This document shows positions 17,702-25,354 of a DNA stretch of 54,910 bases, piece by piece (positions within the stretch are counted from its first letter, which is position 1; every line of letters begins with the position of its first letter). A model generated the notes under the pieces. That model had not been told where the DNA came from, did not search any database, and saw only the letters and a list, made by a program, of their open reading frames with translations. The position numbers and the translations under genes were made by a program. Source of the stretch: Chitinophagales bacterium (GTDB lineage Bacteria > Bacteroidota > Bacteroidia > Chitinophagales > Saprospiraceae); assembly GCA_022360175.1 (NCBI GenBank), contig JAKSDI010000106.1:1-54910 (forward strand), read 5' to 3'.

Positions 17702-20700
17702 ATGTTTTCATCTAGCACACCTTATAAATCGATATTGTTTTTACTTTTTCTCTTTATGATCGTTCAGGGAAAAACTCAAGGTAATCAGGAAATATGGGTG
17801 ATAGGTAATAGTATGGATATCTCCACAGATGCTTCTTTTTGGCAACACCTGGATTCAGAATTGAAGCAATCTCAATATCCAGTATACCTATTGTTTACTG
17901 GCGATATTGCAGGATGCAATGGTACGCTACCCAATACGGCACAACTAAAACCTATATTTAATATTGCGGTAGAACATCCGGAAGTAGAAATAGGACTTTT
18001 GGCTGGTGATAGAGATTGGACTGACTCTGGTAAAGAAGGATGGGAATGTGTGCAAAAAATGGAAGATTATGTTGAAGGTCAGGCCCTGGAAAATATAGAC
18101 TGGTTAGTAGATGATGGATGCCCAGGGCCAGATGAGGAAAAGATTGGCGATAATGTTCTCTTACTACCTTTGAATACACAATGGTGGAATCATCCATATC
18201 GAAAACCGATCCCCGCAGATGCAATGTGTGATGAAATTGTGGAAGAGGCTATTCATGAAGAAATAGAAGATGCAATAAAAGAAAGAAGGAGCCGCAATAT
18301 TATTATAGCAGGACACTACCCACCTTATTCTACAGGAGAATACAATGGTTACTTTCCAATTCAAAAGCATTTATTGCCTCCTGTTTTTGGTGGTATGCTT
18401 GCTGCTTTTCATGAAAATGTAGGAACAAAACGAGATATTACCAATGAACGTTTTGAAGAATTCACATCCTATGTACGAGAATTGAGTGGAGAATATGAAA
18501 ACCTAATATTTTTAGGAGGACATGGGCATCACCATCAAGTTGTTAGTTACTTAACGGCCAGCCTTCTGAATAGTGGAGCACCAGTAGGAGGAACTTATGT
18601 AAAGGATAATTATATTACTCGATTTACATCTGTTGAAGCGGGATTTCTAAAACTCTATTTTAAAGCAGATGGAGAAGTTGGTTATCATTTTATGCATCAT
18701 CAAGCAGATGGATTTAGCAGTACTGATACAGGTATATTATACCAGTCACCATGTAGTTTCAATGAATTACAAGACATACCGGTGAATCAGATTAGCGTTG
18801 CCTGTGATGAAGAGGAGCAGGTGGCAATGGATTTTGAAGAGCCTGTTATACAAAAAGAAGATAGGAGCCTTGCTGCCGGAAAGCAATATGCGGCGAGCAA
18901 TTTTCATCAACTGTTTTTTGGCCCTCACTATCGAGAAGATTGGACAAGTGAAATCACTGTCCCTCTTCTTCATTTAGACACCGCTTTCGGAGGGCTTGAA
19001 ATTTTAGGAAAAGGAGGGGGGCGTCAGACCAAGTCTTTGAAAATGCGTAGTCCTGATGGCAGGCAGTATGTATTTCGTTCCGTAGATAAAGACCCTACTG
19101 CTACTTTGCGTTATGCCCTCCGAAGTACTGTAGCAGCAACAGTAACTCGTGATCAAACAAGTTCTCAGCATCCATATGGAGCAATTCCCGTTGCACAGAT
19201 GCTCAGCGAATTACAATTATTACATGCTACTCCACAATTATATGTAATGCCTGATGATCCTCAGCTTGGCAGGTTTCGAACATCATTTGCTGGTATGTTG
19301 GGGATGATAGAAGAACGGCCTACTAGCAAAGGAAAAGGAGAAATGCCTTTTGGCGAAGCAGATGATATTTATAAGAGCTATGAGTTTTTTCGCATCTTAT
19401 ACGATGAAAGTAATACGGTATTAGATAAACGGGAATTTGCACGTGCACGTTTGTTTGATATACTTATCGGAGATTGGAGCAAACACGAAGACAATTGGAA
19501 ATGGGCAGCCTTTCATAAAAATGAATATACACTGGTAAGGCCGATCCCTCGTGACCGGGATCATGCTTTCTCAAATCTTGATGGTTTTATCCCTTATTTG
19601 GCTACTCGTAAATGGGCGGTGCCTAATCTGGAGCCCTTTAAGCATAAAATCAATAGTGTACGTTCGCTAACCTACCAGGCGAGGCATATGGACCGCTTTC
19701 TTGGCAATGAACTAACACAAGCCGATTGGCAATTGGCCGCTAAGGAAGTTCAGAGTATGCTGACAGATGAAGAAATGAAAACTGCTCTTCAACAGTTGCC
19801 AGTAGAAAGTTATGCAATTAGTGGAGAGGAGATATTGGCAAAGCTTCAGCAGCGGCGATTAGACCTGGCTTCCTATGCTGATCGTTTTTATCAATTATTA
19901 GCCAGGCAGGTTGATGTATTAGGCACCAATAAGAAAGACCAGTTTCTAATTACTCGTAATCAGGATGGTAGTACTTTGGTCCAGGTTTATGGAAAGGATG
20001 ATAGTCAACCGTTTTATCAGCGCAGGTTCATACCTGACGAAACTCAGGAAATTCGTTTATATGGACTGAGGAAGAACGATAAATTTGTTGTGAAAGGAGA
20101 AGCAAAAGATGCGATCAGGCTGCGCCTTATTGGAGGAATAGGCGATGATGAATACGAAGACGCATCTATTTTGAAAAAGAGAGGCAGGCGTACTTATGTT
20201 TATGAACGAGATCAGGGAGCCAAAATTAATTTAGGAGCTAATGGGAAACAAGTTAATTCCTGGAATGATGATTTATATTATTACGATAGGCGAGCTTTTC
20301 AATACAATACCTATACACCCTTAGCTTATATCGCCTTTAACTCATTTAATGGCTTACGCCTGAACGGAGGGCTTAGTTTCACTCGTCATAATTTCGAAAA
20401 AAGAGCCTACAGTGCTAAGCATAGCCTGAATTTTGAGGTAGGTACCCTTGGCAATTTTGCTTTGAGCTATAAAGGCGATTTTCATCATGTGTTGCGTAAA
20501 TGGGACTTGTTAATAGGAGCAGATTGGGCTCAGCCAGATGATTATTATTACTTCTTTGGAATTGGTAATGGGACAATCCTGGACGAAAACTTATTCGATG
20601 AGGATTATTACTTAGTCCAACTTGATCGTTTAGGAATACAGGCCGGCTTTCGAAGAAATTTTTGGAAGAACAGCTCCGCAAAACTAATGATGGGAATCAG

Positions 20701-21331
20701 TCAAAATGAGGTACCTGTCAAATCCGGGCGAATTTTGGTGGATGTAACAGATGTATATGGCGCAGGTGAATTGACTCTTGCGAATGCTACTGCTACAGTA
20801 GAACTGGACCTTCGAGATCATAAAGTTTTTCCAAGCCGTGGCTATCGTTTTTTTGTCGAACAAGAAGTGGGTATGGGGAATGGGAAAAGCTATGGAACAT
20901 TCGATACTTATCTGGAGTATTATTTAAGTCCCAGGCTGATCCCCGTTGTTTTAGGCGTACGCTCGGGTTATAGTAGCTCTTTTGGCGAAACACCTTTCTA
21001 TAAATTACCTCAATTGGGGCAGCAGCAAAACCTTCGAGGCTTCCGCCGCAACCGATTCGCAGGAGACAGGCGGGTTTATTTGAATTCAGAATTGCGATTC
21101 CCAATTGGAGAAATTAAAAATGCTTTTTGGCCCATTAGAATTGGCCTGCGCGGCTTTTATGATATGGGGAAAATATTTGAAGAAGGATTTACGGAAGAAA
21201 GCTGGCAGTTATCATATGGTGGAGGAATTTATATACTTCCTCTGGTGAGATCTTATACACTTAGTGTATTGATTGGTGCATCTGAAGAAGAGAATGCCAT
21301 AATAGGGATAGAATTAGGGACGAATTTTTAG
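17702..21331 (+). CDS. Metallophosphoesterase - kinase-like - Omp85/BamA barrel fusion
   Basis: A 1,209-residue outer-membrane protein. Signal peptide about 1-26. Residues about 30-330 form a calcineurin-like metallophosphoesterase: FTGDIAGC, LLAGDRDW, IIIAGHYPPYSTGE and FLGGHGHHHQ supply the metal-binding Asp/His. The middle region contains FDILIGDWSKHEDNWKW (from about 584) and IPRDRDHAF (about 614), which recall the catalytic and metal-binding loops of Fam20/CotH-like kinases. From about 860 to the end is an Omp85 surface-antigen barrel, with LRGFRRNRFAG near 1110 as the family's RGF/Y signature. The catalytic parts would face the periplasm or cell surface. The substrate is unknown. The gene for a TRIC channel follows after 31 bases, probably co-transcribed. 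Confidence 0.8.
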   Translation: MFSSSTPYKSILFLLFLFMIVQGKTQGNQEIWVIGNSMDISTDASFWQHLDSELKQSQYPVYLLFTGDIAGCNGTLPNTAQLKPIFNIAVEHPEVEIGLLAGDRDWTDSGKEGWECVQKMEDYVEGQALENIDWLVDDGCPGPDEEKIGDNVLLLPLNTQWWNHPYRKPIPADAMCDEIVEEAIHEEIEDAIKERRSRNIIIAGHYPPYSTGEYNGYFPIQKHLLPPVFGGMLAAFHENVGTKRDITNERFEEFTSYVRELSGEYENLIFLGGHGHHHQVVSYLTASLLNSGAPVGGTYVKDNYITRFTSVEAGFLKLYFKADGEVGYHFMHHQADGFSSTDTGILYQSPCSFNELQDIPVNQISVACDEEEQVAMDFEEPVIQKEDRSLAAGKQYAASNFHQLFFGPHYREDWTSEITVPLLHLDTAFGGLEILGKGGGRQTKSLKMRSPDGRQYVFRSVDKDPTATLRYALRSTVAATVTRDQTSSQHPYGAIPVAQMLSELQLLHATPQLYVMPDDPQLGRFRTSFAGMLGMIEERPTSKGKGEMPFGEADDIYKSYEFFRILYDESNTVLDKREFARARLFDILIGDWSKHEDNWKWAAFHKNEYTLVRPIPRDRDHAFSNLDGFIPYLATRKWAVPNLEPFKHKINSVRSLTYQARHMDRFLGNELTQADWQLAAKEVQSMLTDEEMKTALQQLPVESYAISGEEILAKLQQRRLDLASYADRFYQLLARQVDVLGTNKKDQFLITRNQDGSTLVQVYGKDDSQPFYQRRFIPDETQEIRLYGLRKNDKFVVKGEAKDAIRLRLIGGIGDDEYEDASILKKRGRRTYVYERDQGAKINLGANGKQVNSWNDDLYYYDRRAFQYNTYTPLAYIAFNSFNGLRLNGGLSFTRHNFEKRAYSAKHSLNFEVGTLGNFALSYKGDFHHVLRKWDLLIGADWAQPDDYYYFFGIGNGTILDENLFDEDYYLVQLDRLGIQAGFRRNFWKNSSAKLMMGISQNEVPVKSGRILVDVTDVYGAGELTLANATATVELDLRDHKVFPSRGYRFFVEQEVGMGNGKSYGTFDTYLEYYLSPRLIPVVLGVRSGYSSSFGETPFYKLPQLGQQQNLRGFRRNRFAGDRRVYLNSELRFPIGEIKNAFWPIRIGLRGFYDMGKIFEEGFTEESWQLSYGGGIYILPLVRSYTLSVLIGASEEENAIIGIELGTNF

Positions 21332-21362
21332 TGGCTAAACGGGCTGTTTTATATAAATCGCT

Positions 21363-21974
21363 ATGGATTTAATTTATGTAATTGACTTATTTGGTACACT
21401 GGTATTTGCAATCAGTGGGGTTATCACAGCAATTGAGAAGAAATTTGATTTAGTAGGGGCAACGATCATTGGCCTCGTTACAGCAATAGGAGGGGGGACT
21501 TTGCGCGATTTATTAATAGGAGCTACACCTGTTGGGTGGATGAAGGATACAAATTATTTATTGGCTATATTTTTGGCACTTCCTTTTTGTTTTTTCTTTG
21601 TTCATATAATTCGCCGCCTGAGAAAGAGTGTATTCCTTTTTGATACAATAGGTATAGGCTTATTTACAATTCTTGGGCTTCAAAAAACCCTGGATATAGG
21701 CTTGGCGCCAATTGTAGCTCTATTAATGGGAGTTGTTTCGGCAGTTTTTGGAGGGGTGATAAGAGATGTATTATCCAATGAAGTACCCCTGATTTTCCGT
21801 AAAGAAATATATGCAAGTGCTTGCCTGGCAGGCGGAGGTGTATTTTTAGGCCTGGAATATATTTGGAAAGCATTTGAAATCAATATGATTTTTTCAATGC
21901 TGGTTGTGATGGCCATTCGATACTTGTCCGTGCGGCATCATTGGTCATTACCTTTTCGGCCAATAAAAGACTAG
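21363..21974 (+). CDS. TRIC-family cation channel (YadS/UPF0126)
   Basis: A 203-residue integral membrane protein with the two-fold internal repeat of the UPF0126/TRIC family. The first half has DLFGTLVFAISGVITAIEKK and AIGGGTLRDLLIG; the second half has FDTIGIGLFTILG and AVFGGVIRDVLSNEVP. Each half carries three helices and a GGxxRD turn, plus a seventh helix, matching the usual length. Prokaryotic TRIC proteins form trimeric monovalent cation channels. It lies 31 bases after the Omp85 fusion and is likely in the same transcript; a mechanistic link is not evident. Confidence 0.85.
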   Translation: MDLIYVIDLFGTLVFAISGVITAIEKKFDLVGATIIGLVTAIGGGTLRDLLIGATPVGWMKDTNYLLAIFLALPFCFFFVHIIRRLRKSVFLFDTIGIGLFTILGLQKTLDIGLAPIVALLMGVVSAVFGGVIRDVLSNEVPLIFRKEIYASACLAGGGVFLGLEYIWKAFEINMIFSMLVVMAIRYLSVRHHWSLPFRPIKD

Positions 21975-22006
21975 GAGAAGAAGAAAGAGTAGTAAGATTA
22001 TTTTAA

Positions 22007-22200
22007 AATATAGAAGTTGTTTAAGAATGTCTGATGAGTCGATTGAGATCAGGTTTTTTCACTGATTGATATTTTTTTTGAGCTTCGTACCTGTACCGGA
22101 GAACTACGGTAGTGGTGCTACGGGGCGATAAAAAAATGAAAAGAAGGGGAAAAGGATATTTTTAGCGGTCATTAAGATGTTTTTAAACAACTTCAATATT
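22007..22200. mobile_element. MITE-like element 1 (about 194 bp)
   Basis: The ends are imperfect inverted repeats: AATATAGAAGTTGTTTAAG at 22007-22025, against the reverse complement of TTTAAACAACTTCAATATT (22182-22200). The core GAAGTTGTTTAA is exact, and weaker matching continues inwards. There is no ORF inside. It shares end sequence, a CACTG near the left end and an inner GGGCGATAAAA with the element at 34519-34683. No clear target-site duplication is visible. Confidence 0.55.
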
Positions 22201-22257
22201 CATCTACACTTTACTCAATCGCTTTGCCTTATTTCATCCATTATCAAACACTTGTTA

Positions 22258-23376
22258 TTATATTTTTACAAAATCTCTAAAATTATCTCTTGAGATGACA
22301 AAGCCTTTAGCTTTGTATTGTTCAGTGAATGTCTTTGATATTTTAGCTTTTCTCTTTGGGCTCCATTTAAACTCATAAGCTTTCAATTCCGTGCCAATTT
22401 CTTCAATATAATCTATTTCTTGTTGTTGTGTCGTGCGCCAAAAATAAGATTTAGCCAAGGTGAGCTTATATTTGTTTTGTTTTATTCTCTCTGAAATTAG
22501 AAAATTTTCCCATAGTGCTCCAATATCCGTCCGAAGATTGACTTCGTTCATTGAACCTATAATCATATTTCTGATCCCATTATCATAAAAGTATATCTTC
22601 CGTCCTTTCTTAATTTCATTTCTAACATTTCTACTATAGCTCGGCAAACGAAATATTACATATCCTTTCTCTAATACAGAAATATATTTTTCTACAGTAT
22701 TTCTATCTATTCCTACTAATTGGCTTAATTCATTATAATTAACTTCACTACCAACTTGAAGAGCCAAAGCTCTCACTAATTTATCTAAAACATCAGGTTT
22801 CTTTATACCTGCATAGGATAATACATCCCGGTATAGGTAACTATTAACTAAATTTTGAAGAATTTCTATTTCTTCACCTGGATTGTTAATAACGTCAGGA
22901 TACATTCCGAATCTTAGTCTATCTTCTAATTGCCTTTCTGCAATTAAATGCCCCTTATAATCTTCAAATTCTTCCCAACTTATAGGAAACATTTCATATT
23001 CCCACTTCCTGCCTGTTAGTGGTTCATTTAATTCATTGAATAGTGAAAATGAAGATGAACCACTAATCCATAACTGTATATCTTTAAATTGATCTACAAT
23101 TATTTTCATTGTCAATCCAATATTGTTGATCCTTTGTGCTTCATCTATAAATACGATTTTTTTATTCTCTAATAAAGTCCTGATTTGTTCTGTGTTTGGT
23201 GTATCCAAAGATGATCTCGTTACAGGATCATCTCCATCAAAAAATTTATAATCTACTCCTCCAAGATACTTGAGTATTAGTGTTGTCTTACCCACTTGTC
23301 GTGGACCTATAATCATAATTGCTTTTCCGCGCCCAATCTTGGATTCAATTCGATGGCTTAATGTTCTATTTATCAT
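22258..23376 (-). CDS. AAA ATPase with DUF4143 C-terminal domain
   Basis: A 372-residue ATPase of the AAA_14/DUF4143 group. Walker A is GPRQVGKTTLI (about 24-34), Walker B is KIVFIDEAQ (about 73-81), and ISGSSSF is the sensor-like strand. There is a winged-helix-like middle (ELSQLVGIDRNTVEKYISVL), and the DUF4143 part (about 200-372) includes WRTTQQQEIDYIE, a PD-(D/E)xK-nuclease-like motif with ExK-type residues (ELKAYEFKW). The family is widespread in Bacteroidota and archaea and is often in accessory islands. Its role is not established; regulation or conflict functions have been suggested. Two 28-bp direct repeats lie just upstream of the start and may control it. Confidence 0.8.
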   Translation of the reverse strand: MINRTLSHRIESKIGRGKAIMIIGPRQVGKTTLILKYLGGVDYKFFDGDDPVTRSSLDTPNTEQIRTLLENKKIVFIDEAQRINNIGLTMKIIVDQFKDIQLWISGSSSFSLFNELNEPLTGRKWEYEMFPISWEEFEDYKGHLIAERQLEDRLRFGMYPDVINNPGEEIEILQNLVNSYLYRDVLSYAGIKKPDVLDKLVRALALQVGSEVNYNELSQLVGIDRNTVEKYISVLEKGYVIFRLPSYSRNVRNEIKKGRKIYFYDNGIRNMIIGSMNEVNLRTDIGALWENFLISERIKQNKYKLTLAKSYFWRTTQQQEIDYIEEIGTELKAYEFKWSPKRKAKISKTFTEQYKAKGFVISRDNFRDFVKI

Positions 23377-23399
23377 TAAGTAATAATAAGCAAATTATA

Positions 23400-23459
23400 A
23401 ATTAAATCACAAATTATTATGTTTTTATGTGAATTAAATCACAAATTATTATGTTTTTT
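23400..23459. repeat. Two 28-bp direct repeats upstream of the DUF4143 ATPase gene
   Basis: A 28-base unit beginning AATTAAATCACAAATTATTA occurs at 23400-23427 and again at 23432-23459, with a period of 32 bases (about three helical turns). It starts 24 bases upstream of the ATG at 23376, so on the minus strand it covers the promoter region. This placement suggests an operator, possibly for autoregulation. Confidence 0.6.
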
Positions 23460-23530
23460 ATAGATTTTGTATCCCTTGCAATGACTTTTTGTGTTCTGAT
23501 TCCTCCCTTCACTCTTTCAACTCACCAAAT

Positions 23531-24244
23531 TTAGCCCTGATCGTTTTTGTTTCTATAAATACTTCTTGGATAGTCTGAAATGCGAATCTTTTCAGCTGTT
23601 AATTCTTTCAACGCATTATTGGCAATCCATTTTGCTGTTTTATCATTCTTTTCGGCTATTTCCTTTGCTATCGAAATCGCTCTTAATTTTAAGTCTACAT
23701 TTCTCTTCCCAATATTCCTTAAAGCCCAGTTGACTGCTTTTTTTACATAAATTCTTTCGTCTGTACATTCTCTTTTAATGATAGGAAAGAATTGTTCGAA
23801 TGTATCATTAAGAGCTTCTTTATCTGCCATGCAGTATGCAGCAATTATTGCAAATCCTGCTCTTTTCTCAAATTCTCTTGTTCTATTTGTCCATTCAATT
23901 GCCTTTGGTACCGCATATTTGCTTTTGGCAAAGAGCCCCATGCTAAACGAATCACAAATTTCCCAGTTTTCAAATGTGCTCACCCATTTTTCCATTAATT
24001 CCTCCGTCAGATTTTTAGGATTAAATACCTTACTACAAAGTAGTCTTGCTTCATATATATTTGAATCAAAAAGCTGAATGGCAATCTCATCTTCCTTTGG
24101 AATTCTCCTAGCAATTTCCTTCAAATCTTTGTGATAAATACCTAGCGCATTTATGGCAGTAACTCCAAACTTGGCTTCTTTTAGCAGTACTTTTTCTGGA
24201 TTTGCTTCCTTTTTAAGCAGGTCTATTATTTGGTCTGTTGTCAT
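23531..24244 (-). CDS. DNA alkylation repair-like (AlkD family) HEAT protein
   Basis: A 237-residue all-helical protein matching the AlkD/DUF alkylation-repair family. Visible features are an N-terminal LKKEANPEKVLL segment, FGVTAINALGIYHKDLKEIA (AlkD-like ligand-entry helix region), and HEAT repeats such as EKWVSTFENWEICDSF and YVKKAVNWALRNIGKRN, the last being a typical family signature. AlkD enzymes excise bulky or positively charged alkylated bases without flipping them. Whether the catalytic Asp/Trp set is complete cannot be judged by eye. Same strand as its neighbours in the AT-rich island, with 154 bases to the DUF4143 gene downstream. Confidence 0.75.
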   Translation of the reverse strand: MTTDQIIDLLKKEANPEKVLLKEAKFGVTAINALGIYHKDLKEIARRIPKEDEIAIQLFDSNIYEARLLCSKVFNPKNLTEELMEKWVSTFENWEICDSFSMGLFAKSKYAVPKAIEWTNRTREFEKRAGFAIIAAYCMADKEALNDTFEQFFPIIKRECTDERIYVKKAVNWALRNIGKRNVDLKLRAISIAKEIAEKNDKTAKWIANNALKELTAEKIRISDYPRSIYRNKNDQG

Positions 24245-24283
24245 TATTAATTAGCATTTATCTCTATCTGTAAGTACGCGCTA

Positions 24284-24466
24284 TCACCCCCACTCCACAA
24301 TTATAAGGAATCTACAATCGTCCTCATAAGGTATCGTTCTCTTATGAAAAAGTACCCGATTTTCACTTTTGACTTCATGGGTTTCCTGTTTTAGCTCGTA
24401 GCATAAGTGATTGATCGACTTTGTAAACTGGTCAAAATTTATGCTTCCCTCATCCTGGAGAGACAT
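24284..24466 (-). CDS. Small hypothetical protein (60 residues)
   Basis: An open frame of 60 codons on the same strand, 39 bases upstream of the AlkD-like gene. The product is mixed polar/hydrophobic (for example LCYELKQETHEVKSENRVLF) and ends in a hydrophobic strand, FLIIVEWG. No signal peptide, helix-turn-helix or metal motif. I do not recognise it. Its amino-acid composition looks protein-like, and no competing gene lies on the other strand. It could be a small independent gene or the tail of a decayed one. Confidence 0.4.
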   Translation of the reverse strand: MSLQDEGSINFDQFTKSINHLCYELKQETHEVKSENRVLFHKRTIPYEDDCRFLIIVEWG

Positions 24467-24586
24467 TTTACCATAAAGCTAACAATTCAGCGTTGAGAAT
24501 AAGTGTATTTTATTGAGGATACAATTTTCAACGATCGTAGTATCATCAGTCAAACATCTACCTCAATCACTTTGCTTCTCTATTTG

Positions 24587-24982
24587 TCACTTGAAAAACT
24601 CTTTTAGTTGCCCAAATCTATTTCTCCATCTATCTCCTCTTAATGGTACTCGCCCTTCTATTTCTTCTATCTCTGAATTTTTTTCATCCTCTAATTCTTT
24701 TATTGTTGCCCTAATTTTATCATACTCATTGAGATCTATATTCTCACCTTTAATTTTTGTCCGTATTAGCTCGTTTAATTCTTTAATAACCGTATCGACT
24801 CTTTCCATTTCTGGGCTTTTCATCAAATCTTCCTCACTATATTTATAGGTCTTAAAAATCAAATACCATCTCTTTTTCTTTCTTTTAGCCTCCAGTTGCT
24901 TCAAATAATAAGATCCTTTTCCTTTTAATTCCTCTTTTAAATCTTTTTTCCTTGGTTTTCGTTTCCAGAATTTCCATCTCAT
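24587..24982 (-). CDS. Basic coiled-coil hypothetical protein
   Basis: 131 residues, strongly charged. The N-terminus is rich in Lys/Arg and Trp (MRWKFWKRKPRKKDLKEEL), and the middle is a long amphipathic helix (KELNELIRTKIKGENIDLNE ... ATIKELEDEKNSEIEEIEG) that would form a coiled coil. There are no membrane segments and no recognised domain. The basic head suggests nucleic-acid or membrane-surface binding, which is inference only. It lies between a small gene and the STAND NTPase gene on the same strand, but 372 bases from the latter. Confidence 0.55.
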   Translation of the reverse strand: MRWKFWKRKPRKKDLKEELKGKGSYYLKQLEAKRKKKRWYLIFKTYKYSEEDLMKSPEMERVDTVIKELNELIRTKIKGENIDLNEYDKIRATIKELEDEKNSEIEEIEGRVPLRGDRWRNRFGQLKEFFK

Positions 24983-25354
24983 GGTTATAGGGGTTTAGAT
25001 GATATCGTCTATTTCAATTCTGTGGAGTTGGTTTGAATTTTTATACTTAAATTATGATGTTCAATATTTATATACTTTTATTCGATGTACATTAACCAAG
25101 GCTTTACCTCTATAAAATATAAAAACCTAACTATCAACACTTTAAAACAAATAAAGCATATCATTAACTAACTAATAGTTGTTTAAAATGAATACATTCT
25201 ACTATAATAATTGAGTAATTATATACTAATATACCTAAACCCAAACAAGATTGCAAGCTAATGCCACTTACTACAATGCTATATTTTTCATTGGCAAATG
25301 AAGACAACTAGATAATGATTACATCCTATTTGGACATAGTATGGGCTTAACTTT
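24983..25354. other. AT-rich intergenic region
   Basis: 372 bases with no gene on either strand. It should hold the promoter of the 131-residue gene and the 3' end signals of the STAND gene. TAGTTGTTTAAAA near 25177 resembles the outer end of the MITE-like elements, but no matching inverted end was found, so it is not called as an element. Confidence 0.3.

Noticed and set aside
25160-25200. Fourth MITE-like element
   Set aside because: Only one end-like sequence (TAGTTGTTTAAAA) is present and no inverted partner was found in the gap.
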